64,000 nt of DNA, from NCBI RefSeq assembly GCF_019754945.1, contig NZ_JAEUWU010000002.1, positions 124,001 through 188,000 of the forward strand, in the 5' to 3' direction. A model generated the notes under the pieces. It was given only the letters and a program-made list of their open reading frames with translations. It was not told where the DNA came from and made no database searches. This document shows positions 16,803 to 25,913 of the stretch, piece by piece. The stretch is from Corynebacterium pseudokroppenstedtii. GTDB lineage: Bacteria > Actinomycetota > Actinomycetes > Mycobacteriales > Mycobacteriaceae. Positions within the stretch are counted from its first letter, which is position 1; every line of letters begins with the position of its first letter. The position numbers were made by a program, and so were the translations under genes.

Positions 16803-18401
16803 TTAAACCTGAGCCACAGACTTGGGTTCAGTGGGATCATCAGTATCGGGAATAACAGCGGCTGCTTCGTTCTTCAGCGCCTCGCGCCGAGCGGACTTCC
16901 GTTCGTAGCTCAAGTCTTTACCGTGGATTGTCAGCGGCAGAGTCTCGGCCCGAGTGGCCTTCGCGACACCTGCGAGCGGGAGGGACAGCACATAACCAGC
17001 CACCAGGGTTACGGCGAACGCAACGATGGAAATCATAAACGGTCCCAAATCAGTTTGGTTCATGAAGTAGCCGGATACCGCTCCCAGAAGAAGCCCAGCC
17101 AGCACACCAAACCGGTTCGCGCGCACGGTGAAAATCCCCAACGCAAAGACCGCGGCAATCGGGATACCAAACAGGCCGGTGAGCGTGAGGAACAGATCCC
17201 ACAGCTCGCCTTTCTCCGAGGCGATGAGCCACAATGCGACGCTCGTCGAAAATAGGCCGGTAATAACAATAACCATGCGGCTGAACAGGACTGATGCCTC
17301 GCCACGGTTCGGCATGAGACGGTTACGGATATCAACCGTAATGCACGCAGAGATGGAGTTTAACGAGGAAGAAATGGTCGATTGCGCAGCGGCCAAAATG
17401 CCACCGATGATCAAACCGGCGACGCCACCCGGGAGCTCGGTCAGGATGTAGTAAGGCACGATCGCCGACGTGTTCACGTCATCCGGGAAACCGCCATTGC
17501 CCTGGTAGTAGGTGTACAGGGCGGTTCCCATGCCGTAGAAAATCGGGATGGTGATCAGCGCGAGGCACCCATTCACATACAGGGAGCCCTTCGTCGCCTG
17601 GACAGATGGCGTGGTCTGGTAGCGCTGAACCACATCCTGGCTGGCCGTGTAGGACTGCAAATTATTGAGCACACTGCCTAAGAAAATAATCGGAATCGAC
17701 AGTGACAAATCGCTGAAGGTGAAGTTGTCAGCAGAATAGAACTTCCCTTCCGACGCGGCTTCGGACAAAGTATGGGAAATCGAACCCGGACTATTCACCA
17801 TGGCGACGATAATCACCACTAACGCGCCCGACAGGAGGATGATGCCCTGAATAACATCGGACCAGATCACGCCCTCCATACCGCCGAGGAATGTGTAAAT
17901 CACACACGCAATTCCCACCAGACCAGCGATCAGATAAGGGTTGATATCACTGACGGCGGTGAGAGCCAGCGTCGGCAAGTAAATGACGATGGCAATACGT
18001 CCGATGTGGAACAGGACGAAGAATAAGGAACCGAATACGCGAAGAACCACGTCAAAGCGTTCTTCCAGGTATTCATAAGCCGTCGTCACGTCCAGCTTGC
18101 GGAAGAAGGGGACGTAATAATAGACGAGGATGGGGACGATGGCGAAGATCGCGATGTTCCCCGCGGAGTATGCCCAGTCCGTCAAGTACGCCTTTTCCGG
18201 GATGGACATGAAGGTGATGGCGGACAGCGTGGTGGCGTAGATGGAGAAGCCCGCGGCCCATGCGGGAATGCGCCCACCAGCTTTGAAGTAATCATCGCTG
18301 CTGGCACCGGCGCGTTTCGAGAAATAGATGCCCACTGCCAACATGGCGACGATATAGACCGCAATGGCTAGCCAGTTCAGTGTGCCAAATTGCTGATGCA
18401 T
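16803..18401 (-). CDS. sodium:solute symporter, probable sialic acid transporter (SiaT-like)
   Basis: 532 residues with about 13 membrane helices, SSS family. Typical stretches are NWLAIAVYIVAMLAVGIYFSKR at helix 1, the DDYFKAGGRIPAWAAGFSIYATTLSAITFM segment that contributes to Na+ and substrate sites, and GGMEGVIWSDVIQGIILLSGA. It imports a solute with sodium; sialic acid is inferred because its promoter carries the best copy of the island operator. AGGAG precedes the ATG at 18401. The last ~40 residues are a charged cytoplasmic tail. With nanT the island then has two unrelated importers. Confidence 0.85.
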   Translation of the reverse strand: MHQQFGTLNWLAIAVYIVAMLAVGIYFSKRAGASSDDYFKAGGRIPAWAAGFSIYATTLSAITFMSIPEKAYLTDWAYSAGNIAIFAIVPILVYYYVPFFRKLDVTTAYEYLEERFDVVLRVFGSLFFVLFHIGRIAIVIYLPTLALTAVSDINPYLIAGLVGIACVIYTFLGGMEGVIWSDVIQGIILLSGALVVIIVAMVNSPGSISHTLSEAASEGKFYSADNFTFSDLSLSIPIIFLGSVLNNLQSYTASQDVVQRYQTTPSVQATKGSLYVNGCLALITIPIFYGMGTALYTYYQGNGGFPDDVNTSAIVPYYILTELPGGVAGLIIGGILAAAQSTISSSLNSISACITVDIRNRLMPNRGEASVLFSRMVIVITGLFSTSVALWLIASEKGELWDLFLTLTGLFGIPIAAVFALGIFTVRANRFGVLAGLLLGAVSGYFMNQTDLGPFMISIVAFAVTLVAGYVLSLPLAGVAKATRAETLPLTIHGKDLSYERKSARREALKNEAAAVIPDTDDPTEPKSVAQV

Positions 18402-18470
18402 GGAGGATCGCTCCTAACGTGTTGTCAACAACCCGCTCACTGTGACTCACCGCCGTGCGGGTCGAACCCC

Positions 18471-18499
18471 ACCCTACCGACCTGTCAGATGTCCGACAA
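18471..18499 (-). promoter_or_regulatory. siaT promoter overlapped by a perfect nan operator
   Basis: The minus strand carries -35 TTGTCG (18494-18499), a 17-base spacer and -10 TAGGGT (18471-18476). TGTCAGATGTCCGACA (18483-18498) is a 16-of-16 match to the palindrome and covers the -35 and spacer, a position for repression. Confidence 0.65.
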
Positions 18500-18784
18500 G
18501 TGCAGTCAGGGGTGGCTCCTACCCCCGGCGACAACACTCGCGGCGAAAACAGTGTGTTGTTGACCCCCTGAGTGAGGTCTGCCACATGCCTTTTAGGCTT
18601 GGTTTGGTGGTTTCGTGGTTGCGTTGGTGCTGTCCGATGTTCATGGTGCTATCCGACGTGGCGGGCGTGCGCGGTGGCAGGCATGTCCGGACCCGAGCAC
18701 CATCGTTGGAACTAATCACGGCAATCCCGTCTCCTGGGCCTTGAAAGCGTCGGTACCACACAGACGCCACGAGACAAAACCACC

Positions 18785-19153
18785 GTGATACACCGCTCGG
18801 GTGGAAAAGGCCTGGTCAGGTCCATCGGCGCGGTTATCGGCTACACCGGCTACATGACCCACACCCCGGTCTTCCCCGGCCTGATTGAAGGCCAAGTCAT
18901 TTGAGGTAACGCGCGCCTGTTCTCACTGGCAGAGCTGGCCCGGAGGCAGCTGCGCCAAAGAGTTGATCGAGAAACGTCCGCTGAACAGCAGAAGCGTCTC
19001 AATCAACCCGTCGGACCGAGGTTAGGAATCAGATCCAATAGCTCATCGAGAATGGACGACAACTTCGAGATGGCTTCTAAACAGCTTAGAGAGCTGTTTA
19101 GAAGCCCTCAGGTAGGTATTATCCTGTCACCAGCTAAGACCAACCTTTTTTAA
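18785..19153 (+). pseudogene. possible decayed gene with one in-frame TGA
   Basis: From the GTG at 18785 a frame runs 39 codons (ending FPGLIEGQVI), meets TGA at 18902-18904, and continues in the same frame for 82 sense codons (GNARLFSLAELARRQLRQRV...) to the TAA at 19151. A single base change would restore a 122-residue product. I recognise no family. The last part overlaps a perfect hairpin and the end of a convergent gene, so it may be chance. Confidence 0.25.
19072..19106. terminator. perfect 15-bp hairpin
   Basis: GGCTTCTAAACAGCT / AGCTGTTTAGAAGCC with loop TAGAG. It lies just beyond the stop of the small minus-strand membrane protein gene and could end its transcript, although no T-tract follows on either strand. 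Confidence 0.5.
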
Positions 19154-19325
19154 GGTTACGAGCGATCCGTCGGAGCGATCGCCAACCAGAAGGAGTCAAG
19201 ACGGCTCCGGCAATAAGCCCACACATAACCCCAAGGTATATGACAGAGGGCCAAGCCTCTTCAATGAAAAAGCGGAACACAAGTAAGGCCACCACAAAAC
19301 CCAAGATCGTTACTAGTAAGCGCAT
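19134..19325 (-). CDS. small membrane protein, possible immunity protein
   Basis: 63 residues: two hydrophobic helices (LLVTILGFVVALLVFRFF and VIYLGVMCGLIAGAVLT) and a very basic tail (SLRRIARNLKKGW). No named family. Its ATG overlaps the end of the broken bacteriocin-like gene by 13 bases, so the two were translationally coupled. Small two-helix basic proteins directly behind a secreted hydrophobic peptide are often immunity proteins in Gram-positive bacteriocin loci; that role is inferred. Confidence 0.55.
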   Translation of the reverse strand: MRLLVTILGFVVALLVFRFFIEEAWPSVIYLGVMCGLIAGAVLTPSGWRSLRRIARNLKKGWS

Positions 19326-19920
19326 GGTCTACCACCCCATATAGTCAGCGAGAGCGCCCCCCCCGCACCTGCAATACAGCTGATTGCAAGACGTGGACCA
19401 ACTTTTTTACCGAGAAACTTGACCAAGGTCCAATAGGAAACCCTCTTTTCAAGAATATCCATTATTTGGTCATATCCGACTGCACCGCCGACGCAACCAG
19501 CAAGGGAGCGGGCAATCCCAGAAACGACTCCCTTGTCATCATCCTCATCCTCTTCGCTCTCAGCGCTATATTGGATTATTCCTTTATCTAGCTCAGAATT
19601 CATTTCCGTCGCCGAAAGCAAAGTTGTTTCTTGGCCGCTGGCATCAGTGGCTATAGCATCACCATTATCAGTAAAACCGTACTCAACCGTTCCTTCAGGC
19701 AACGGATACCCACCTGCCAACTCAATATTTTTTATTAAGTTGAGCAAGATCATCTTTCGAAACGGTTTGTCGATCAGCGTTCGAGGCAGAAACCCCCTGG
19801 TGAGCTGCTACACAACCCTGTTCTTGTGAAGTAGGAGCAGCGCTAGCCGAGACGGCTGGGACCGAAACTAGGGGAAATCGAGGAAGATAACAAAATTGCC
19901 AATTTCTTCTTCCAGTTCAT
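19313..19920 (-). pseudogene. secreted bacteriocin-like protein gene, two frameshifts
   Basis: A start ATG at 19920 with GAGAGGA upstream opens a signal peptide (MNWKKKLAILLSSSIS). The frame is lost at a run of four C (19871-19874) and recovered one base on as LVSVPAVSASAAPTSQEQG. It is lost again at a run of six A (19728-19733) and recovered one base on as NIELAGGYPLPEGTVEYG. Removing one base from each run gives a continuous ~201-residue preprotein. It has an acidic linker (SAESEEDEDDDKG) and a glycine-rich hydrophobic C-terminal domain with two cysteines (ARSLAGCVGGAVGYDQ; ISCIAGAGGALSLTIWG), as in pore-forming bacteriocins. Either true decay or assembly error. Confidence 0.6.
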
Positions 19921-20155
19921 AAAAATATCCTCTCGGAGAGCAATGGGTAAAATTAACCTCCTCTTAGGTAAAGGACTATCCCAAAAGAAACTGATATTCG
20001 CAACCATCTTGTCCATTAATTCAAATAACTAATCATTATCCAAAGAAAGATAGGGGATAAAGGGCGGGTGTTTAGGGGTTTGGGGCCAAGTTCACCGGAG
20101 ACGGTGAAAGAGAAAAGTTAGCGGGGGACGTCGCGGTTTTTCTACATCTTGGCTC
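19921..20155. other. AT-rich leader of the bacteriocin-like gene
   Basis: Noticeably richer in A and T than its surroundings. It holds the Shine-Dalgarno GAGAGGA of the broken gene. Several weak -10-like words occur on the minus strand but none is convincing. No gene seen. Confidence 0.4.
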
Positions 20156-20247
20156 GAGAACTGCGGTTGGATATGGAAGCCGGATAAAAGTGCGGGGGTG
20201 TATGGGCGAAAAATCGCCAAAAATTGGCCATATTCCCCCGCAGTTTT
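20156..20247. repeat. nested palindromic intergenic repeat, copy 2
   Basis: A degenerate outer left arm (20158-20176, CTGCGGTTGGATATGG), an inner left arm (20186-20205, AAAAGTGCGGGGGTGTATGG) and a right arm (20228-20247, CCATATTCCCCCGCAGTTTT), with a centre GGCGAAAAATCGCC. The outer right arm is hard to see. Same family as copies near 9.55 and 44.85 kb. Confidence 0.75.
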
Positions 20248-20458
20248 CCGCCACCCGGGCACAACCCCCGAACCCCGGACAAATCTCACGCAAGACGATC
20301 AGAAGCCCCCGCGCACGGGCTGCACAGGAGCCACGCGCGACCCGAACCTCCCCAAAAACCAACACAACAGCAGGGGTAAGCAGCGAAGAGTCGGTGCGGA
20401 CACTTTTTGCTACTTACCTCGCTACTTATCCCGGGAATGTGCCATCCCATACACAAAA

Positions 20459-20487
20459 AGGCAGATCCACAGGATGCGAATCTGCCT
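20459..20487 (-). terminator. intrinsic terminator of rplKA
   Basis: 8-bp stem AGGCAGAT / ATCTGCCT with a 13-base loop, followed on the minus strand by a run of five T. It lies about 80 bases after the rplA stop. Confidence 0.8.
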
Positions 20488-20566
20488 ATCTTTTGGCTAA
20501 CCCAACCGGGCTAGATGCAACCAACCGGGCTAGCCGAGCTAACCGCTGTAATGCGGCTACAGAAAA

Positions 20567-21280
20567 CTACTCAGCCTCGCCGGTGTAGTTCTTCACCACG
20601 GTGTTGTCGACGGGCACAGCCGGACCGTTGGTGCAGGACACAGTAACCTTCTTCAGGTAACGGCCCTTCGCAGCAGACGGCTTCACGCGAAGCAGTTCGT
20701 CGATCAGCGCGCCGTAGTTCTCGGCAAGCTGCTCGGCAGAGAAGGAAGCCTTGCCCAGCACAGCGTGCAGGTTGGCGGCCTTGTCCACGCGGAACGAAAT
20801 CTTACCGCCCTTAATTTCCTTCACAGCCTTGGTGACGTCGGTGGTCACCGTGCCGGTCTTCGGGTTAGGCATCAGGCCACGAGGACCCAGGACACGTGCA
20901 ACGCGACCAACCTTGGCCATCTGGTCCGGCGTCGCGATAGCAGCGTCGAAGTCGGTCCAGCCACCCTGGATCCGCTCAACCAGTTCTGCGGTACCGACGA
21001 CGTCGGCGCCAGCTTCCTCAGCGGCGGTAGCGTTCGGACCTTCAGCGAAGACCACAACGCGGACCTCTTTACCCGTGCCGTTCGGCAAGGACACAGTGCC
21101 ACGAACCAGCTGGTCAGCCTTGCGCGGGTCAACCCCCAGGCGGATAGCAACGTCCACCGTCGGGTCGTATGAGGAGTATGCGGTCTCCTTGACGGTCTTC
21201 ATCGCGTCGATAGGAGCGTAGATACGGCCAGCGTCGATCTTCTCCAACGCAGCCTTGTAAGCCTTCGAGTTCTTGCTCAT
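20567..21280 (-). CDS. rplA: 50S ribosomal protein uL1
   Basis: 237 residues, normal length. It forms the mobile L1 stalk near the E site and in many bacteria represses its own operon. Start [16 protein letters not shown] with AAGGA upstream is preferred to the longer open frame. Conserved parts are [40 protein letters not shown] and [26 protein letters not shown]. It follows rplK by 110 bases. In most genomes rplJ comes next; here the accessory region lies between. Confidence 0.97.
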   Translation of the reverse strand: MSKNSKAYKAALEKIDAGRIYAPIDAMKTVKETAYSSYDPTVDVAIRLGVDPRKADQLVRGTVSLPNGTGKEVRVVVFAEGPNATAAEEAGADVVGTAELVERIQGGWTDFDAAIATPDQMAKVGRVARVLGPRGLMPNPKTGTVTTDVTKAVKEIKGGKISFRVDKAANLHAVLGKASFSAEQLAENYGALIDELLRVKPSAAKGRYLKKVTVSCTNGPAVPVDNTVVKNYTGEAE

Positions 21281-21390
21281 AAAAATCCAATCCTTAAGCG
21301 TTTGGAGTAGTGGTCGCGGGCCAGCAAGAGGCCCTCCCACTGAAAAGTGAATTACGCGAAACGCGGGCACGAAACCCGCACTAAGTGGAG

Positions 21391-21831
21391 TTACGCGGTC
21401 GCGCCCTTGACCTCGATACCCATAGAACGTGCGGTACCAGCGATGATGCGTGCCCCCATGTCCAGGTCATTCGCGTTCAGGTCTTCCATCTTGGTCTGTG
21501 CAATCTCCTTGCACTGATCCCACGTGACGGACCCGACCTTGTTGGTGTTCGGCTCACCCGAACCCTTCTGCAGGTTCGCAGCCTTCAGCAGCAGCTTCGC
21601 AGCCGGCGGGGTCTTCAGCTTGAACGTGAACGAGCGGTCCTCGTACACGGTGATCTCAACCGGAACGACGTTTCCGCGCTGGTCTTCCGTCGCAGCGTTG
21701 TAGGCCTTGCAGAACTCCATGATGTTGACACCATGAGCACCCAACGCAGGACCAACCGGCGGAGCCGGGTTAGCCTGACCAGCCTGAATCTGCAGCTTAA
21801 TGAAGCCCGAAACCTTCTTCTTCGGAGCCAT
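21391..21831 (-). CDS. rplK: 50S ribosomal protein uL11
   Basis: 146 residues. Binds the GTPase-associated region of 23S rRNA with L10. [45 protein letters not shown] is the conserved proline-helix N-terminal domain, and [10 protein letters not shown] to GTARSMGI the RNA-binding C-terminal domain. GAAAGAGG precedes the ATG. Operon order secE-nusG-rplK-rplA is kept. Confidence 0.97.
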   Translation of the reverse strand: MAPKKKVSGFIKLQIQAGQANPAPPVGPALGAHGVNIMEFCKAYNAATEDQRGNVVPVEITVYEDRSFTFKLKTPPAAKLLLKAANLQKGSGEPNTNKVGSVTWDQCKEIAQTKMEDLNANDLDMGARIIAGTARSMGIEVKGATA

Positions 21832-22095
21832 TGTTACAACCTCTTTCTGTTACCAAACAACGCGACCCTGGCCTCCACGGTGAACTTCCACCCGGGAGCG
21901 AGAACCACATCATTCGACCGGATGCCTGAATTCCCAGGCCACCGGAAAGATGACAGTGACATTCGTGCGTCCACTCAGCGGCATCCACCGTTGCGGTATT
22001 TCACCGTCACGATGTCCACCACCAAGGCTCAGCCACACACGAAGAATCAAGATACCGGAGCTCGGCGCCTTAGCCCAAATCCACCTAGGTGGCGC

Positions 22096-23157
22096 TTAGT
22101 TGATCTTCTCCACCTGGTCAAAGTCCAATTCCACAGGGGTCTCACGCCCGAAGATAGACACCAGAGCCTTCAACTTGCTGTTCTCGGCATCGATCTCGGA
22201 AATCGTCGCGGACACCGACGCAAACGGACCAGACAGAACCGTCACGGCCTCGCCGACTTCGTAGTCCACCTTGACCTTGTCCGCAGCAGGACGCGGAGGT
22301 GCAGCCACACCAGTGCTGGACACGTCCACAGCAGCGGGTTCCTCGCCTTCCTGCTCGGCCTTCTGCGTTGCGGTCTCCGGCGGCAACAGGAACTTCGCGA
22401 CCTCACGAATCTTCACCGGCGTGGGGTGTCCCTCATTCCCGACGAAGCTCGTGATCCCGGGCGTGTCACGAATGACCGACCAGGATGCGTCGTCAAGCTC
22501 AATACGCATCAACACGTACCCCGGAAGCAGCTTGTGCTTGACAACCTTCCGCTTCCCGTCCTTGACCTCGACTTCTTCCTCAATAGGGACGACGACTTCG
22601 TGGATCTGCTCGTCGACACCCAGGGTCTGCGAGCGAACCTCCAGGTCGGTCTTCACTTTGTTTTCGTAACCTGAGTAGCACTGGACGATGTACCACTCAC
22701 CCGGAAGTTTCTTCAGCTCACGCATGAACTTGCGCAGACGCACCTTGTAGGCCTGCATCGCGGCCGCCTCGGGGTCCTGCTCCGCCTCGTCCGCAGCAGA
22801 GGGCTGATCGGCGGCTCCTTCACTTGCCGACGCTCCACGTGCCGACGCTGACCCGTCCGCGTCGCTTCCTGTGGTCGCAGAGGGCGACGCCGCAGTGTTA
22901 TCGCTTTCCGACGCCGTTTCCGTGGCGACGGTACCCTCGGCGTCCATATCGCGAGCTTGATCGGCCTCATTGTCCTGTGAGCCAGCAGCGTCGGCCTTAT
23001 TACCTGCGTCGGACGAGCTCTGTGCTGCGCCCGCGGAGAACTGGGGCTGCTGTGCCTTACGAGCAGCCTCTTGGACATCAGCGGCTGCCTGTGCTGCTAA
23101 ATCCGCGGCACTCTGCGGCTTGTCGGACTCGGTGGATGAATTCGTTGTAGCACTCAT
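22096..23157 (-). CDS. nusG: transcription termination/antitermination factor NusG
   Basis: 353 residues from the ATG at 23157 (GAAGGA upstream). An unusually long Ala/Ser/Asp-rich, probably disordered N-terminal extension (~155 residues) precedes the NGN domain ([57 protein letters not shown]) and the C-terminal KOW domain ([25 protein letters not shown]). NusG binds RNA polymerase and links it to Rho or the ribosome. N-terminal extensions are common in actinobacterial NusG. A 12-bp palindrome CCACCTAGGTGG follows the stop at 22081-22092. Confidence 0.96.
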   Translation of the reverse strand: MSATTNSSTESDKPQSAADLAAQAAADVQEAARKAQQPQFSAGAAQSSSDAGNKADAAGSQDNEADQARDMDAEGTVATETASESDNTAASPSATTGSDADGSASARGASASEGAADQPSAADEAEQDPEAAAMQAYKVRLRKFMRELKKLPGEWYIVQCYSGYENKVKTDLEVRSQTLGVDEQIHEVVVPIEEEVEVKDGKRKVVKHKLLPGYVLMRIELDDASWSVIRDTPGITSFVGNEGHPTPVKIREVAKFLLPPETATQKAEQEGEEPAAVDVSSTGVAAPPRPAADKVKVDYEVGEAVTVLSGPFASVSATISEIDAENSKLKALVSIFGRETPVELDFDQVEKIN

Positions 23158-23321
23158 GAATAATGTCAGTCCTTCTCTGCGGTGTTTCCAAAGGAAAATC
23201 CCGCCTCCCCTCTCGGGTTGGCGGGACAATATGGGAGCGATTATACACAGCTGACCGGGCTATTCCCAACTACACTTTGCGCTGCTCGGAACCTCGGCCG
23301 ACGTGAGTTGTTAATGCGTAT

Positions 23322-23645
23322 TTAGTGAGTAAGAGTCCACTCGACGCCTTTACCGGCGAGGAAATCGACGCCCGAAACAATGCCGATCACAACGATCAGG
23401 AAGAGCAAGACAACGCCGGTGTAGACACCCATCTGACGCCACGTCGGCCAAATGACTTTCCGCATTTCGGCAATAACCCCGCGGAAATAATCGACGATCT
23501 GAGTGAAGATATTTCCACGGCCACCCACTGTCTCTGGGCCCGATTGGGCACTACGAGCGCGGGATTTTGACACAGTGGAGGATCCTGTGATCTGGCGTTT
23601 ACCGGACGGACGCAATGCTCCCGTAGAGCTTCGTTCCTCGCTCAC
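23322..23645 (-). CDS. secE: preprotein translocase subunit SecE
   Basis: 107 residues from the GTG at 23645, which has GAGGAG just upstream. A polar N terminus is followed by the SecE signature (FTQIVDYFRGVIAEMRKVIWPTWRQM) and one membrane helix (GVVLLFLIVVIGIVSGVDFL). It clamps SecY in the inner-membrane protein channel. It sits directly before nusG and after tRNA-Trp, the standard arrangement. Confidence 0.95.
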   Translation of the reverse strand: MSEERSSTGALRPSGKRQITGSSTVSKSRARSAQSGPETVGGRGNIFTQIVDYFRGVIAEMRKVIWPTWRQMGVYTGVVLLFLIVVIGIVSGVDFLAGKGVEWTLTH

Positions 23646-23717
23646 GCGCACTCTCCTCGACTGAGATGAAAATGTACACACGCCAGTTCCGCGGGAAACT
23701 GGCTTAATACGCTTTTG

Positions 23718-23790
<73 letters not shown>

Positions 23791-23998
23791 ATGGTTTCCT
23801 ACCGCTACCGTACAGCAACGGATCCACACCATCACTGATGTGAACTCATCTCTGTACCTGCACCGGTCAGGCAACACACCAACCATAGCAGAGAAGCCTC
23901 ACGCCTAAACCAAGCGATAGTGGGCTCCACTTTCGACGGCGGTGCGTAGTGGGAGAAAAAGGGCCACCCGTCAGGGCGACCCCGCATCTATCTCCCAG

Positions 23999-24072
23999 TA
24001 GCGATGGAGGGACTCGAACCCTCGACCTCACGATTATGAGTCGTGCGCTCTCACCATCTGAGCTACATCGCC
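23999..24072 (-). tRNA. tRNA-Met (anticodon CAT)
   Basis: 74-base cloverleaf with acceptor GGCGATG / CATCGCT (last pair G-U), D-arm AGCTCAGATGGTGAGAGC, anticodon loop with CAT and T-arm GGGTTCGAGTCCC. The elongator type is inferred because it lacks the initiator's run of G-C pairs in the anticodon stem. Confidence 0.92.
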
Positions 24073-24142
24073 ACAGTTACAACACATAATCCCGGTGGAC
24101 CTACCGGAGCACCGTCAGTCCACCGGGAATTGGTGTAACGGA

Positions 24143-24214
24143 GCCCCCTGACAGAATCGAACTGTCGACCTTTTCCTTACCATGGAAACGCTCTGCCGAC
24201 TGAGCTAAGGGGGC
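24143..24214 (-). tRNA. tRNA-Thr (anticodon GGT)
   Basis: 72-base cloverleaf. The acceptor GCCCCCT / AGGGGGC is perfect, the D-arm reads AGCTCAGTCGGCAGAGC, the anticodon is GGT and the T-arm contains CAGTTCGATTCTG. It is part of the tRNA group between secE and the prenyl synthase gene. Confidence 0.94.
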
Positions 24215-24427
24215 AACAACTCGCTGGAATCACGGATAACAGCGCAAACGTGATCTTGCGAAGCCTCACACAATGTAACCGACCAGAATGGAACTCACAA
24301 ATCACCAGGTCAGAGCGTACGGCGGACCGATACCGAGTCGCCGTCAAAGGCAGTTCGCTTATGGAGCCCCCTTAACGGGAGTTCCGCTCAGAGGAATCCA
24401 CTTACGAAAATGCACTGACCACGACAA

Positions 24428-24466
24428 AACCCGCTGGGCTGCAACACGTTTGCAACCCGGCGGGTT
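24428..24466 (-). terminator. terminator after tRNA-Tyr
   Basis: A 17-bp stem (AACCCGCTGGGCTGCAA against TTGCAACCCGGCGGGTT, two non-Watson-Crick positions) followed on the minus strand by TTTTGTCG. Bases 24215-24427 hold no gene I can support. Confidence 0.85.
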
Positions 24467-24473
24467 CATGGGG

Positions 24474-24555
24474 TGCCAGATGATGGATTCGAACCAACGT
24501 AGGCAAAGCCGACGGATTTACAATCCGCTCCCTTTGGCCGCTCGGGCAATCTGGC
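24474..24555 (-). tRNA. tRNA-Tyr (anticodon GTA)
   Basis: 82-base class II tRNA with a long variable arm. The acceptor GCCAGAT / ATCTGGC is perfect, the anticodon loop reads ATTGTAAAT and the T-arm contains GGTTCGAATCC. Confidence 0.95.
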
Positions 24556-24668
24556 AAGCGCTCAGCAGTTGAACGCGCTGCATACTCTACTACGAACACA
24601 GCCCCAGACAGCAAATCATCACCTCACGCAGGGCTTTTGCAAAGCGTTCATGTCAAGCCCGCGATCAA

Positions 24669-25736
24669 TTACCCCACACGCGCCATGGTGAAGCCCAGCA
24701 ATGCGCGCAAAGCATTCGTCGTCGAATTATCCGGGAGCGCCTCCAGCGCCCTCAAGGCAGCGTCGGCGTGTTCCTCAACTTTCGCGACCGTCCGCGCTCG
24801 TGCATCCGTCGCAGCAATCAAGGCGAGTGCTTCTTCAACGTCGGCATCTGTCGACAAGGGGGAACGCAGCATCTCTCGAAGGCGCTGGTTCTCTTTCCTG
24901 TCGCCTTCCATCGCGTAGAGCATAGGCAGGGTATGCACACCCTCGCGCAAGTCCGTCCCCGGTGTCTTCCCCGATTCACTGCTGTCAGAGAAAATGTCGA
25001 TCATATCGTCGACAATTTGGAACACCATGCCCAAGTGCTCCCCGAATGTCGCCAATGCCTGCTGAATAGGGGCTGGTGTCCCGGCGTGCATTGCCCCTAA
25101 AAAGCCCGCAGACCGGATGAGTACCGCAGTCTTCTCGTGGATCACATTGAGGTAATGCTCAATCTCATCGCCCGAGTTCGCACCAATTGTTTCGCGCATC
25201 TGACCGGTGACGAGATCACCAAAGGCCTCCGAGAAATGCTTCACCGTCGATACACCCAGCGTCGCCATTAATCGCGAAGCTGTCGACAGGATAAAATCCC
25301 CTGCCAAGATGGCTACCGAATTATTCCACCGAAAATTTGCACTATCAGCGCCACGACGTTTCTCGGCCTCATCCATCACGTCATCGTGATACAGCGTAGC
25401 CAAATGGGTCATCTCTACGACGATGGCAGCTTTAATAACGTCGTCACACCCGGGCCTCTCACCATAACGGGACGCAAGCAGGGCAAACATGGGGCGAATG
25501 CGCTTACCTCCAGCCAACGCCAAATGCTTGACCTTGTCAGTGACGAACGATGCGCCCTGATCCAGTTCATGGATAAGCAATTTCTCGCATTTTTCCATCC
25601 CGTCGGCCACAAAGGAATTCAATTCGTCGTCGCCGAGGTCAATACTGGACTCCACACTACGGGAATCCAGGCCGGTAAACTCGCCACTCACGGCGTCGAC
25701 GCTGGATTCCACAGCACTGCTCTGTCCGCTGGTCAT
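24669..25736 (-). CDS. polyprenyl diphosphate synthase (menaquinone side chain)
   Basis: 355 residues from the ATG at 25736 (GAGGA upstream). Trans-isoprenyl diphosphate synthase with GGKRIRPMFALL, the first Asp-rich motif in LYHDDVMDEAEKRRG, and the second in QIVDDMIDIFSDS followed by GKTPGTDLREG. It condenses isopentenyl diphosphate onto an allylic primer to make the long chain that MenA joins to dihydroxynaphthoate. Position next to menG matches the GrcC/HepT-type gene of other corynebacteria. Product chain length cannot be read from sequence alone. Confidence 0.92.
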   Translation of the reverse strand: MTSGQSSAVESSVDAVSGEFTGLDSRSVESSIDLGDDELNSFVADGMEKCEKLLIHELDQGASFVTDKVKHLALAGGKRIRPMFALLASRYGERPGCDDVIKAAIVVEMTHLATLYHDDVMDEAEKRRGADSANFRWNNSVAILAGDFILSTASRLMATLGVSTVKHFSEAFGDLVTGQMRETIGANSGDEIEHYLNVIHEKTAVLIRSAGFLGAMHAGTPAPIQQALATFGEHLGMVFQIVDDMIDIFSDSSESGKTPGTDLREGVHTLPMLYAMEGDRKENQRLREMLRSPLSTDADVEEALALIAATDARARTVAKVEEHADAALRALEALPDNSTTNALRALLGFTMARVG

Positions 25737-25913
25737 CGCACGATCCTCGTTCGTTGGGCATGGGTAGATGGTCACGAGCACGCGTCGTATATACAACCCC
25801 GCAAGCGGGTACGACGCAGCACGCACGAGCGCGATGGTGGCTCGCGACCGTCTAAAACAACGTGCCTAGCCTATCGCACAAAAACAAACCCACAGATATG
25901 GGCCGTCAGCGCC

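Noticed and set aside
18631..18665. Another nan operator downstream of the siaT promoter region
   Set aside because: TGTCCGATGTTCATGG matches the palindrome poorly in its second half and is not near a promoter I can see.
18902..18904. Selenocysteine (TGA recoding) in the frame at 18785-19153
   Set aside because: No SECIS-like stem directly after the codon, no selenoprotein family match, and no reason to expect selenocysteine here.
22824..23254. Plus-strand ORFs opposite the nusG extension
   Set aside because: They are reverse frames of the repetitive Ala/Ser/Asp-coding sequence and lack ribosome binding sites.
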